Translations under genes and position numbers: made by a program
DNA from: Anthropogastromicrobium aceti
GTDB taxonomy: Bacteria; Bacillota; Clostridia; Lachnospirales; Lachnospiraceae
Length of the DNA: 56,332 nt
Assembly: GCF_025567095.1 (NCBI RefSeq)
Contig: NZ_JAOQJH010000024.1
Reading direction: 5' to 3' (one strand)
Shown here: positions 25,322-36,200 of the stretch, piece by piece
Layout: each line of letters opens with the position of its first letter
Position numbering within the stretch: position 1 is the first letter of the stretch
The notes under the pieces: generated by a model
The model's input: the letters and a program-made list of their open reading frames with translations, nothing else
Databases searched by the model: none
Told to the model about the DNA's origin: nothing

Positions 25322-26734
25322 TTACCGCTGGCCGTGGTCTTTTTCTTTTTCAACATCCTGTTCTACCTCCATTTTCAGCACTCGATCTACATTTGCCTTT
25401 GCCGTTAAAAGCTCCCGCATTTCCTCACGGGAGCGCCGATACTCGGAATAAGTCTTTTTCTTTTCTTCCAGCAATTTTGCGTACTCTGTCTGTAACTCTT
25501 TGACCTTTGGCAGCTTCTTGACGCCCATCTCATCAAAGGCATTCTTAGCAGCCTGGTGGAGCAGAATTTCTTCCTCATGTTCCTCCCGGAATTTCTTAGA
25601 GTAACCCGCCTTGCGGTATGCCACATAGACCTCACGGGTCTTGGCATAATTTACGATGTGAGTACGCAGAACAGCAATCTCTGCCATGCGCTTTTCAGCC
25701 GCTTTGATCTGCGCCGAAAGTTCATTGTGATGTGCCGTGGCAGCCGCAGCCTTTTTTTCCAAAACCGCATACTCCAGCAGATTGTTCTCTGACAGGTAAT
25801 TCATGGTCTGCGCCATTTGTTTCAGATTAAAAACTTTAGCCCATCGAGCATAGCCAGCACCTTTTCCAGCCTGCAATTTTGCCTGAATGTCCACCAGCAG
25901 ATTGATCTTCGGCGGCTCTGCCTGTGTGACTGTTTTCTTTCGCGGGGTATGTGCTTTCTTCCCTAAGAGAACTGCCCGCAAATCTTCCAATCCATATCCT
26001 TCGCCCAGACTGTCCATGCGGGCGGCTTTCTCCCAACCAGAGAGTTTCAGTCGATACGATTTTCCGCGCTTTGAGACTTCACAACCATATTCTCGCAACA
26101 GCTTCAGCAGTTCTTCAAAGTCAGCAGGACTTTGTGATAATGCGTTGTCAATCGCCACACGAAGCAGCTCTCGGTGAGATGGCTTTGCCTGATCGCCCAG
26201 CCATTTGTTATAGCTCTTTCCGTGAAGTTTCGGATTCTCTACAATGGACAGTCCATTCTCAATACAGATGGTGTCACTTAGCCGACGAACCGCCTTGGTG
26301 CTGCCCCAAAAGTTTCGGAACTTCCGGTCATATTCTAAGCTGACCGATGACCAGATAATGTGATTATGAATGTGCGACTTGTCTATGTGCGTGCATACCA
26401 CAAAAGCATGATTGCCTTTGGTAAAACGCCTTGCAAATTCTACGCCCAGCCGGTTTGCTTCTTCTTGGGTAATCTCACCGGGGCGGAAGGACTGGCGCAC
26501 ATGATAGGCAATCACATCATCCGCGCCACGCACTCGTCCGGTAGCGTCAATGTACTGCCGCTTTGCCAGAAGAAACTCTGCATCCGCAGTCCGGCTGTCA
26601 CACGCATAGCTGGTAATGAGCTTGCCGTCATCTGTTTTCTGTGGATTTGCTACATAGTCGATGATGTCACTGATCGCCCGACTCTCTGTGCGGCCTTTGC
26701 CGACATGAAGCGGCATGATTCTTGTAGTTGCCAT
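25322..26734 (-). CDS. Conjugative relaxase (MobA/VirD2, MOBP-like)
   Basis: 470 aa from the ATG at 26734 (GAGGAGG 7 nt upstream). The N-terminal relaxase domain starts MATTRIMPLHVGKG, contains the candidate catalytic Tyr in SDIIDYVANP and the metal-binding motif HIDKSHIHNHII (about 130-142). After residue 300 the protein is a long charged coiled coil (AAEKRMAEIAVLR...ELQTEYAKLLEEKK). It should nick oriT and pilot the strand into the recipient, helped by MobC. It lies downstream of the mob genes of the same strand but is separated from them by a plus-strand gene. Confidence 0.92.
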   Translation of the reverse strand: MATTRIMPLHVGKGRTESRAISDIIDYVANPQKTDDGKLITSYACDSRTADAEFLLAKRQYIDATGRVRGADDVIAYHVRQSFRPGEITQEEANRLGVEFARRFTKGNHAFVVCTHIDKSHIHNHIIWSSVSLEYDRKFRNFWGSTKAVRRLSDTICIENGLSIVENPKLHGKSYNKWLGDQAKPSHRELLRVAIDNALSQSPADFEELLKLLREYGCEVSKRGKSYRLKLSGWEKAARMDSLGEGYGLEDLRAVLLGKKAHTPRKKTVTQAEPPKINLLVDIQAKLQAGKGAGYARWAKVFNLKQMAQTMNYLSENNLLEYAVLEKKAAAATAHHNELSAQIKAAEKRMAEIAVLRTHIVNYAKTREVYVAYRKAGYSKKFREEHEEEILLHQAAKNAFDEMGVKKLPKVKELQTEYAKLLEEKKKTYSEYRRSREEMRELLTAKANVDRVLKMEVEQDVEKEKDHGQR

Positions 26735-26783
26735 AAAAAGCCCTCCTCTCAAAATATTTTCTCTGAACTCTTTGTGCCTATCG

Positions 26784-26812
26784 TTGAAATAAACTCTCCT
26801 TATGGGTATAAT
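26784..26812 (+). promoter_or_regulatory. Strong sigma-A-type promoter
   Basis: TTGAAA (26784-26789), a 17-bp spacer and a consensus TATAAT (26807-26812). It is 37 bp upstream of the plus-strand AlbA/Schlafen-type gene and gives it expression independent of the transfer genes. Confidence 0.85.
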
Positions 26813-26848
26813 ATAAAGAAACTACCAATACCTCAAAGGAGGGATTTT

Positions 26849-28261
26849 ATGATAGAACAGCTCATTGCTGAAGCAACCGAATGTGATTTCAAAGTTGCAC
26901 TTGAAATAAAGAAACCCAAAAGCTGGTTAAAAAGTGTCAGTGCCTTTTCCAATGGAATCGGCGGCACTCTGTTTTTCGGGGTCTCTGATGACCGGAAGCC
27001 TATCGGCTTGTCTAATGTTCAAAAGGATGCTGAAGCGATCAGCCGCTTAATCAAAGAACGTATCACACCATTACCGCAGTTTATCTTAAAGCCATTGCAG
27101 GAAGATGGTAAAAATCTATTAGCTCTGGAGGTTTCTCCCGGCCGCAGCACCCCATATTATTACAAGGCAGACGGCGTAATGGAAGCATATATCCGTGTTG
27201 GAAATGAAAGCGTAATTGCCCCTGATTACATTGTGAATGAACTGATCTTAAAGGGAACCAATCAGTCCTTTGATACCCTAACAACAGATGCGGTAAAAAA
27301 GGATTACAGCTTTACACTTCTGGAAGCAACCTATCTGGAACGGACTGGTCTCCGCTTTGAGCCATCCGATTATGTCTCCTTCGGTTTGGCTGACAAAAAT
27401 GGGGTCTTGACCAATGCCGGAAAGCTCATGACCGATCAGCACACGGTTTATAACTCTCGTATGTTCTGTACCCGGTGGAATGGCTTGGAAAAAGGCTCTA
27501 TCTTTGATGATGCATTGGACGATAAAGAATACGAAGGGAATCTGATTTATCTACTGAAAAGCGGCAGTGAATTTATTCGCAATAATTCCAAAGTCCGTTT
27601 TGTCAAAGAGGCACAGTATCGTGTAGACAAGCCGGATTATGCTGAACGAGCTGTGACAGAGGCTCTTGTTAATGCGCTTATCCATCGTGATTATATTGTG
27701 CTTGGCAGCGAAATCCATATTGATATGTTTGATGATCGGGTGGAAATCACATCTCCGGGCGGTATGTTTGGCGGCGGCTCAATTCAGGAATACGATATTT
27801 ACAGTATCCGTTCCATGCGACGAAACCCTGTGATTGCTGACCTGTTCCACCGCATGAAGTACATGGAACGCCGTGGAAGTGGTCTACGCAAAATCGTCAG
27901 TGAAACCGAAAAGCTGCCTGGATACACAGAGGCATATAAGCCCGAATTTTCCTCAACAGCAACAGATTTCAGGGTCATCTTGAAAAATGTAAACTACAAC
28001 TTAGAGGGTGACGCCCACCAAGTTATCCACCAAGTTACCCACCAAGTTATTGAACTATCAACGGTGTCCAAACAGATTTTGGCTTTTTGCACAACACCAA
28101 AATCCAAGAAAGAGCTTGCAGTATTTTGCGGCTTCAAAGATTTAAGAAACTTCACTTTGAAGCATATCAATCCGCTTTTAGAATCCGGGCAATTAGAAAT
28201 GACTATTCCCGATAAACCTAAAAGTCGCAATCAAAAATATATTACAGTTCGTTCCGAATAA
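26849..28261 (+). CDS. AlbA_2/Schlafen-type ATP-binding protein
   Basis: 470 aa from the ATG at 26849 (AAAGGAGGG 5-8 nt upstream). The N-terminal AlbA_2 (Schlafen-like) domain contains SFSNGIGGTLFFGVSDD-type residues (about 30-50); the middle has a HATPase_c_4-like block (RAVTEALVNALIHRDY then RVEITSPGGMFGG and RRGSGLRKI); the C-terminus is a winged helix. A tandem linker HQVIHQVTHQVI stands near residues 390-402. These proteins are usually described as putative transcriptional regulators or helicase-related, and some are defence-associated. It runs against all neighbouring transfer genes and has its own promoter and terminator, so it looks like accessory cargo. Confidence 0.85.
   Translation: MIEQLIAEATECDFKVALEIKKPKSWLKSVSAFSNGIGGTLFFGVSDDRKPIGLSNVQKDAEAISRLIKERITPLPQFILKPLQEDGKNLLALEVSPGRSTPYYYKADGVMEAYIRVGNESVIAPDYIVNELILKGTNQSFDTLTTDAVKKDYSFTLLEATYLERTGLRFEPSDYVSFGLADKNGVLTNAGKLMTDQHTVYNSRMFCTRWNGLEKGSIFDDALDDKEYEGNLIYLLKSGSEFIRNNSKVRFVKEAQYRVDKPDYAERAVTEALVNALIHRDYIVLGSEIHIDMFDDRVEITSPGGMFGGGSIQEYDIYSIRSMRRNPVIADLFHRMKYMERRGSGLRKIVSETEKLPGYTEAYKPEFSSTATDFRVILKNVNYNLEGDAHQVIHQVTHQVIELSTVSKQILAFCTTPKSKKELAVFCGFKDLRNFTLKHINPLLESGQLEMTIPDKPKSRNQKYITVRSE
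28014..28051 (+). repeat. Three tandem 12-bp units inside the AlbA_2 gene
   Basis: The unit CACCAAGTTATC/ACC/ATT is repeated three times without gaps and encodes HQV-I, HQV-T, HQV-I. Copy-number change by slippage would keep the frame because the unit is 12 bp. Confidence 0.8.
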
Positions 28262-28265
28262 ACAG

Positions 28266-28311
28266 AGAAGCAGGGCATTGGGTCTCATCTCCCATTGTCC
28301 TGCTTCTTTTT
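28266..28311 (+). terminator. Intrinsic terminator of the AlbA_2/Schlafen gene
   Basis: AGAAGCAGG (28266-28274) pairs with CCTGCTTCT (28299-28307), which runs into TTTT. It starts five bases past the stop codon. Confidence 0.85.
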
Positions 28312-28335
28312 CATTCCAAATTATATTCACATCAT

Positions 28336-28635
28336 TTACCCATACACCCAATCCTGTATCGCAAATTTCAAACTCTGCACCTTTCCCAGCAGCCAGATCG
28401 CAGCCAGCGGCAGCCCCATCGGGCTAATCAAAAATGCCATAACCAGCAAAACCACACCATTCTGCGGGGAATAGGTAATCAGCACAGCCACGCCAAGCAG
28501 AGCAATTACCGTGCTTAGTAGACCAAGCACCAGACCGGATATGTAGATCAGCCCCGTGCAGAGCCAGACAAAAAGCGTCAGCACCAAAATGACCGGTGCA
28601 GTTACGATCATCAGCAGACATTTCAAAATCTTCAT
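28336..28635 (-). CDS. CD1845-like small membrane protein
   Basis: 99 aa from the ATG at 28635, which overlaps the upstream stop (ATGA). Three or four hydrophobic helices fill most of the protein (LLMIVTAPVILVLTLFVWLC, TGLIYISGLVLGLLSTVIAL, GVVLLVMAFLISP), ending KVQSLKFAIQDWVYG. The gene sits between mobC and the relaxase as the CD1845 family does in clostridial conjugative transposons. Function is unknown; a membrane role near the relaxosome is only a guess. Confidence 0.75.
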   Translation of the reverse strand: MKILKCLLMIVTAPVILVLTLFVWLCTGLIYISGLVLGLLSTVIALLGVAVLITYSPQNGVVLLVMAFLISPMGLPLAAIWLLGKVQSLKFAIQDWVYG

Positions 28636-28934
28636 TCCTGTTCCTCCTTCCAACGCTCCAGATGCCGTTTGCACAGGGCATCCGCTTCTCTCTCATCATC
28701 TTCCGTCACTTCCCGTTTTCCTTTGGTCAGTTCAATCTCCAGATAAGTCCGGTAATCATCGGCTAAGAGGTCGAACAGTTCCTTGGGAGTATGGCACACC
28801 TCGCCAGAGCAATAGTGAAAATCTTGGTCAAATTCAACTCTTACACATCCATGGCGGCTGATATAAACTTCTATGGTCTCGTCTGCGGTCAGGTAATCCG
28901 CAAAAATCTCCAGCACCTTTTCAAAGGTCAGCAT
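28632..28934 (-). CDS. Conserved hypothetical of the mob region
   Basis: 100 aa, acidic and soluble, with no recognised domain (begins MLTFEKVLEIFADYLTADET, ends ERWKEEQE). GGAGTG lies 7 nt before the ATG. It is coupled to the CD1845-like gene by a 4-bp overlap. Its steady codon use and position in the mob operon support a real gene. No function can be assigned. Confidence 0.7.
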   Translation of the reverse strand: MLTFEKVLEIFADYLTADETIEVYISRHGCVRVEFDQDFHYCSGEVCHTPKELFDLLADDYRTYLEIELTKGKREVTEDDEREADALCKRHLERWKEEQE

Positions 28935-29023
28935 CTGTTTTCACTCCTTTGCTACGCTTCTTATTCTACTCATATTATCCGGTACGGACAGGCAAAAGAC
29001 AAGGATACAGACAAAAAGAAAAA

Positions 29024-29065
29024 GCGGAGGAAGGTGCGGCGAAGAAACGCCGTTCCTCCCTCCGC
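29024..29065 (-). terminator. Strong terminator/attenuator after mobC
   Basis: On the minus strand GCGGAGGGAGG pairs imperfectly with CCTTCCTCCGC, enclosing an inner CGGCG/CGCCG stem, and is followed by TTTTTCTTTTT. It starts 20 bp past the mobC stop and should cut most read-through from the transfer operon into the genes beyond. Confidence 0.8.
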
Positions 29066-29085
29066 AAATGGAGTATCTATCCCTG

Positions 29086-29424
29086 TTATGAAAGTTTGGA
29101 GAGTTGGGTAAGGATTTCCTTCACACCCTCCCACAGTTGTTCCTGCCGCTGGGATATATCCTCCAAGTCAGCATTATAAACCCGCCCGGTCTCATGCACT
29201 TTGCGGGTCAGCTGGTTCAAGTTGTTGCTGCTTCGGCGCATCAGGGAGACCAACTCCTTCAGCTCTGGCAGTTCCAGCTTGACCACATAACCATCCAGCG
29301 CCATTTTCCGCAGATAAGCGCTCAAATTCTCTGTCCCGTATTGCTGCATCTTTTGATGGATCAGTTCCAGTTCTTCTGCGGACACCCAAAACAGAACCGG
29401 CACATCCCGCTTGCGCTTTGCCAT
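29086..29424 (-). CDS. mobC: MobC-like relaxosome protein
   Basis: 112 aa. An N-terminal ribbon-helix-helix-like segment (RKRDVPVLFWVSAEELELIH) is followed by the bacterial MobC pattern (SLMRRSSNNLNQLTRKVHET). MobC proteins bind oriT and assist strand opening for the relaxase. The ATG stands 2 nt after the stop of the DUF3849 gene. It is encoded 2.3 kb before the relaxase rather than next to it. Confidence 0.88.
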   Translation of the reverse strand: MAKRKRDVPVLFWVSAEELELIHQKMQQYGTENLSAYLRKMALDGYVVKLELPELKELVSLMRRSSNNLNQLTRKVHETGRVYNADLEDISQRQEQLWEGVKEILTQLSKLS

Positions 29425-29426
29425 GG

Positions 29427-30245
29427 TTATCGCTCCAGCTCCCGTTTTTTCGGGGCGGCAGACTTATTGGCGGGCAGCTCCTGTTTGAGCTTATCCCGTA
29501 CTGAGGGACGGGACGGTTCCAGTTTTTCTCTCTGGGTACGGCTGCGCTGCTGTTCTTCACGCACCAGATCAATAAAACCATCCAGCACAGCAGGGTGGCT
29601 GTTTAAGGCATAACCACAACGGACGGTTTCGGGATTATCATTAGGAATGGTCTTGGCCCATTCTTTGTTGCGTCGGGAGTAGCGCCCATCCCAGTCCTGA
29701 AGCTGGATCGTGTTAGACAGAACCATAGACACACGCTCCATGCCATAGGTCTCGATCACACCCTTTGCCGCATCGTGGCTGAGATACATTCCGTCGAAGT
29801 GCTCCCGCACCGCTGCTTCAATAGACTCCTTGCATTGACGATTTACATTGTTGGAAGCTCGGTACTGCTCCAGCTCCCCATGTTCTCTCGCATAGGCAGC
29901 TGAATGGGGATAGATCGGTGTTGTTCGCAGTTCCTCTTTAGCTCTGCACACATCGTCGGCACGGTTCTCAATGCTGTCCCGGATCACATCCATGTGACCG
30001 GTCTCCAGCTTTTCAAAGTAGCGGTACACATCCGCCAGCGGCGAAGAAGATTCCAAAAGTGCCTGGGCCTGGGCGTCGGTCAGCTCCAGCTCCTCCATTG
30101 CCATCACAATATCCTCACGGACAGTATATTCATAGGTGTGGTGCAGGATTTCTTCCGGGGGCTGGCTTTTCAACCAGTCCCTATATTTTTCCTGCTCAGT
30201 GGCCATCTTTTCATAAAGGGCCGTATTCAGATTATTGGTATTCAT
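29427..30245 (-). CDS. DUF3849 domain protein
   Basis: 272 aa from the ATG at 30245 (GGAGGT 8 nt upstream), one base after the stop of the giant helicase gene. The N-terminal part is helical and acidic; the second half (YLSHDAAKGVIETYGMERVS...LNSHPAVLDGFIDLVREE) matches the DUF3849 pattern seen in Tn1549-type elements. The C-terminus is basic and probably unstructured. Function unknown, always found with the giant helicase and mobC in such elements. Confidence 0.75.
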   Translation of the reverse strand: MNTNNLNTALYEKMATEQEKYRDWLKSQPPEEILHHTYEYTVREDIVMAMEELELTDAQAQALLESSSPLADVYRYFEKLETGHMDVIRDSIENRADDVCRAKEELRTTPIYPHSAAYAREHGELEQYRASNNVNRQCKESIEAAVREHFDGMYLSHDAAKGVIETYGMERVSMVLSNTIQLQDWDGRYSRRNKEWAKTIPNDNPETVRCGYALNSHPAVLDGFIDLVREEQQRSRTQREKLEPSRPSVRDKLKQELPANKSAAPKKRELER

Positions 30246-30246
30246 G

Positions 30247-33200
30247 TTATCGCACCTCCTCATGCTGTTTTGGTTTCTTGTCTGTACTGCGGGGCGTCAC
30301 CGGGCGCTTCAGGCTGTCCAGCACCGAAGTCCGTGTGCTTTTGGCAACAACAGCCTCGGCGTGCGCCTGTCCCTTTCCGTCGATGTTGAGCAAAGTATCC
30401 AGCTCCACCAGACGGGCATTTTTGCTTCGCAGTTCTTCTTCATAAAGGAATGGCTTTCCGACTTCCTCCTTTGCGGCAGTCTGCTGCTGATAGAGGTTAT
30501 CCAGCTGGGCCTTTGCCGCCTCCAGACGCTGGGGCATCTGGGCGAGGGCATTGTCGATACGGGTAAGATTTCCGCGAGGGTCTGTACCAAGGGTTGCCCG
30601 GTGGGTCATCCGTCCTTTCAGCAGGAGCGTATACTCCTGTTTCCAAGCGGAAAATTCCACGGATATGGCATAGCCCCGGTAGCTGCCGATCTGCACCGGA
30701 TCGGAGGTTTTGACCTCCTTGCAGGCATCCAAAAGGGCTGCACCGGCGTTCTCCTTATCGGTCAGCAGATCGCCGCGGATTTCCATACCAGCAAAACCGT
30801 CCTCCGGGTGCGGGTGCGCTGCCAAAACCTCCAGATCGGATTCAAAGCCCTTGATAAAGCCTTTGTGCTTTTCAATCTCCTCCGGGAAGTATTTGAGTAG
30901 CTGGTCCTCCAGACGATATTGCTTGCTCTGGTGGTCGGCTTTCATCAGCTTCAGGCGGGATACCTCCACATCCAAATCCATACGCTCCTTGATGCGGGGA
31001 TCTCCGGCGCACAGAGCTTTGATCTCGGCAAAACTGAGGGCTGTTTCATCCACATCATCGCAGGAGCGAACCGGACTTTTGCTGGTCATGATCTGGCTGA
31101 TGAATTTTTGTTTATTCTCCACCGTCTGCCAGAGGTATGCGTCAAAGGTTCCTTCGGTCACATAGCGGTACACATGGACAAGAGGATTCTGGTTACCCTG
31201 GCGCTCGATACGGCCCTTGCGCTGGGCAAGGTCTCCCGGCCTCCACGGACAGTCCAGGTCATGCAGTGCCACCAGACGGTCCTGCACATTGGTGCCTGCG
31301 CCCATCTTGGCGGTGCTGCCTAATAGGACACGCACCTGACCGGTACGGACCTTAGAGAACAGCTCCTTTTTCCGCACTTCGGTATTGGCTTCATGGATAA
31401 AAGCGATCTGGTCGGCAGGCATTCCCTGAGCAATAAGTTTCTGACGAATATCGTCATATACCGTAAAGACCGGTTCCTGCTCCGGCAGAGGCACAGCGCC
31501 TTCCAATGCGTGAAGCAGTGGATTATCCAGCGTTTTCGCCGCCTTGCTTGCAGGAGCTTTTGCCTGCGGTGTAGAAATGTCGCAGAACACCAGCTGGGTC
31601 AGCTTGTCAGCTTTGCCATCCCGCCAGATCTGCATGATGTTGTCCACGCACTGATTGACCTTTGTGCCAGGTTCATCCGGCAGCATCTGGTTGACGATTC
31701 TCTGGTCCAGGCCCAGCTTACGGCCATCCGAGGTAATCTTGAGCATATTGTCCTGGGATGGGTCAACGGTTCCACTGTGTACCAGCGATGCCCGTTCCGA
31801 AAGGGCCTTGACCATTTCCTGCTGATGTTCGGTAGGCTGCGCCACGATGTTGTGGTATTCCACCTCCGGGGTGGGCAGGTTCAGTTGGTCGGCGGTCTTG
31901 ATGTCCGCCACTTCTTTGAACAGGTTCATCAGCTCCGGCAAGTTAAAGAACTTGGAAAACCTTGTTCTTGCCCGGTAGCCGGTTCCCTCCGGTGCCAGCT
32001 CCAATGCTGTGACGGTCTCCCCAAATCGGGAAGCCCAGCAGTCGAAGTGGGTCATGTTCAGTTCTTGCAGGCGTTCATACTGAAGATAACGCTGCATGGT
32101 GTAAAGCTCGGTCATGGAGTTGCTGACCGGGGTGCCGGTGGCAAAAATCACGCCACGGTTTCCGGTAATCTCATCCATATAGCGGCACTTGGCAAACATA
32201 TCGGAGGATTTCTGTGCATCCGATGTTGATAAGCCTGCCACATTCCGCATTTTTGTGTATAGAAACAGGTTTTTATAGTTGTGGGCCTCGTCTACAAACA
32301 AACGGTCCACACCCAGCTGTTCAAAAGTTACCACATCGTCTTTTCGCCCCTCGGCTTGCAGCTTTTCCAGTCTGGCTTCCAGAGACTTTCTGGTACGCTC
32401 CAGCTGCTTGACGGTAAAACGCTCGCCGCCGCTGGCCTGCACCTCTGCAATCCCCTCGGTGATCTCGTCGATCTGCTCATAGAGAAGCCGTTCCTGACGC
32501 TCCCGGCTGATGGGGATACGCTCAAACTGGCTGTGTCCCATGATAATGGCATCATAATCACCCGTCGCAATACGAGCGCAGAACTTCTTTCGGTTATTGG
32601 TCTCAAAGTCCTTTTTTGTGGTGACTAAGATATTGGCGGAAGGATAGAGACGCAGAAACTCCGACGCCCACTGCTCTGTCAGATGGTTTGGAACCACAAA
32701 GAGAGATTTCTGGCACAGTCCCAGGCGTTTGGCTTCCATCGAAGCAGCTACCATCTCAAAAGTTTTGCCTGCGCCCACTTCATGTGCCAACAGGGTATTT
32801 CCTCCATACAGCACATGGGCGATGGCGCTTTTCTGGTGTTCCCGCAGGGTAATGGCCGGGTTCATGCCCCCAAAAGTGATATGGCTGCCATCATACTCGC
32901 GGGGACGGGTAGAGTTCATTTCTTCGTTGTACTGGCGCACCAAAGTCTGGCGGCGCTCCGGGTCTCTCCAGATCCAGTCCCTAAAGGCTTCCCGGATCGC
33001 CTGCTGTTTTTGAGCTGCCAGGGTGGTCTCCTTGGCGTTCAGAACCCGGCGCTCTTTTCCGTCTGCGTCCTCTATGGTGTCATAGATGCGGACATCCCGC
33101 AGGTTCAGGCTGTCCTCTAAAATCTTGTAGGCATTGGCACGACTGATCCCATAGGTGGTATAAGCTGCCACATCGTTGTAGGATACAGAAGATTTCCCCT

Positions 33201-36200
33201 TGATCTGCCATTCAGCGGTAAAGGACGAATAGTTGACCCCAATACTGCGCTGGAGATAAAACGGGGTATTAAAGGTCTCATACATAAATTGCTGGATATA
33301 TTCCTTGTCAATCCAGGTAGCGCCCAGACGCACCTCAATCTCCGACGCATCCAGGTCTTTGGGCTGGGCGGCGGTAAGAGCTTCCACATTGACTGCATAA
33401 ACCGGGTCCTGCTGTGCGGCCCGCTGCGCCTGACGCAGTTTGCGGCGTACATTGCCGGAGAGGTATTCATCAGCAGTCACATAATGAGGCGTTCCGTCCT
33501 GCTCCAACTGTCCCGGTACACGGAAGATCACGCCTTGCAGTTCTCCAGCCAGTGCTTCTTTTGTTTTTCCGGTAAGCTGGCTCATATAGTCCATATCCAC
33601 GCAGGCTTTTTCCGAGATGGACACCGCCAGTGCTTCACTTGCCGTATCCACCACAGCCACCGCCTGATGGGGCTTGATGGTCCGCTTGGTGAACATATCT
33701 GCCTTACGTTCCAGTTTCCCGTCCTCGTCGATGACTTCCAGCGCACAGAGCAGGTAATAGGAAGAATCATCTGCATAGGCCAGTCGGTTTGCACGGTCAT
33801 TGATGAGACCGTATTTGGCAGAAAAGCTGTCATAGAGCTGGTTCAGTTCCGACTGCTTCTCCCGAATGGTGCTGTCCGGAACCGCTGCATCCATCTGAAG
33901 GTCGATCAGTTCCTGCACACAATCACGCAGTCCCACAAGACCTTTTACACGGGCTTCGGCGGTGGCGTTGAGGTCAGGACGCACCATACGGCTGTTTTCC
34001 CGGTAGTACACCTGCCCGTCTACAATGGCATAGGAATAGTTCTTCACATTGGGGTCGGCAGGAATGGAGGTGTCAATAGCTTCGCCTTCGCCCAGCTCCG
34101 GCAGCTCTGCCTCCTGATAAGTGCCATGAATATACTTCACCGCATCATGCAGCTGGTCGGAAAGCTCCAGTCCCTCGATAGGGTTTACGGTGTAGTCCAT
34201 ACCATGAGCAGTGCTTACCGGCTCCTGTCTGCCCAGCACCATTTCCGGGTGGTCGATAAAATACCGGTTGATGGCAAATCCGTCCTCCGTCTGTCCGGTT
34301 TGAGTCCATTCCGGCACGATGTCCAGCGGGCGGTCCCGCTTTTGGAGGAAGATGATGTCTGATACCACCTCGGCACCGGCATTCTTTTTGAACGCGTCAT
34401 TCGGCAGACGGATAGCCCCCAGCAGCTCGGCACGCTGGGCAAGATAGCGGCGCACGGTGGAATCCTTGGCGTCCATAGTATAGCGGGAGGTTACAAAAGC
34501 CACCACGCCGCCGGGACGCACCTGGTCCAGTGCTTTGGCGAAAAAGTAGTTGTGAATACTGAAATTCAGCTTGTTGTAGGCTTTGTCATTGACCTGATAC
34601 TGACCGAAAGGTACATTGCCGATGGCAAGGTCAAAGAAGTCACGCCTATCGGTGGTCTCAAAGCCGCCTACTGTGATGTCTGCCTTGGGATAGAGCTGCT
34701 TTGCGATGCGCCCGGAAACAGGGTCCAGCTCCACGCCGTACAGACGGCTGTTTCGCATTTTCTCCGGCAGCATACCAAAGAAATTGCCCACACCCATAGA
34801 CGGCTCCAGAATATTTCCGGTCTCAAATCCCATACGGTCCACCGCTTCATAGATGGCCTGAATGACCGTAGGGCTGGTGTAATGGGCGTTGAGGGTAGAG
34901 CTTCTGGCGGCGGCATATTCCTCCGGGGTCAGCAGCTCTTTTAGCTGAGCATACTCTAAAGCCCATGCCGGTTTCTCCGGGTCAAACGCATCAGAGAGAG
35001 CGCCCCAGCCCACATATCGAGAAAGAACCTCCTGCTGTTCGGGGCTTGCCTGCTGTCTGGCAGCTTCCAGCTCTTTCAGCAAACGAATCGCATTGACATT
35101 TGCCTGGAACTTGGCTTTCGGACCGCCTTCGCCCAAATGCTCATCGGTAATGCGGAAGTTTTTTGCATTGCGGCGCAGGTTAGCCTTGTATTCCTCATAA
35201 GATGCTTCCTCGGCAGCTTTGGCATTGGGGAAGGTCTGCCACTGGCCATTGACCTGAATGGAAACCGGGTGTTCATCCAACACTTCCTCAAAGGTTTTCT
35301 CCGGCTCAGTCACAGGGGCTGGTGGCTCCGGCTCCTCGATATGCAGTCGTTCCACCACCACATCATAAGGCAGATTGTTCTTATCGCCCGGATAGACGGC
35401 CATGGTCTCGGAATGGAAGTTCGGGGATTCGGTAGCCGGTTGGGGCTGTTCCTGTCCAAAACCGTCCTGCTGACGGGCATACATCCCGCGCAGCAAAGAC
35501 GCAACCTCATCCCAGCGGAAATACAGCATAGCCAGACGCTTTTCCTCTGCATCCATGACTTCCAGTTCTATGCCCTGTGCCGTGGTACGGTAATCGGCAA
35601 TATCGCCGGTCTCCAGATTCAGTGTCTCGATCTCACCGGAATAGGCTCTGCTCAGCCAGTAGGCGATCTCGCTGTTGCTCCTGCCGGATTGCAGCAGCGT
35701 GGAAATCTGCTTTTTATCCGCTTCATCCATCAGTCCATGAGCCAATACATCCCGCAAGTCCTGATCTGCCTTGTCCGGGTCAATAGGAAGAAACTCGGTA
35801 TAGTAAGCATTGCGGCGGTCTGCCCGAAGCAGCTGCTCAAACTGTTCTTTGCGCTCTGCCCGGTAGATGGGATATACCATCCCGGTGGGCAGAAGCTGTA
35901 CGGTGTCCTCCCGCAGCTCGGTGATCTGATAGGCGTCATCCTCGATATACACGGTATCGCCCACGGCATAGACCGGGGCGGCTGGGTCATAGGAGGTTCT
36001 TTGCGGAATTGGGCGGCGAACTGCGTCATATTCCTCATCGGAAATGGAAACTTTGGAAGTCTGCTCTGTCTCGGCATCTGCGATCTGCTCGGCATCTGAC
36101 ATCACCTGTTGGATAAACGGGGCATTGTCCAGTTTTTCCGTGTCTGCCACCTGGCCGTTGACGATCCCTCTTTCTTCCAGAGCTTCCCGGATGGCGATGG

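Noticed and set aside
28014..28051. Possible CRISPR-like repeat
   Set aside because: The units are contiguous, without spacers, and lie in a coding frame.
33289..34362. Long plus-strand frame opposite the giant helicase gene (others at 35137-36099 and 38251-39018)
   Set aside because: Antisense shadows without start signals.
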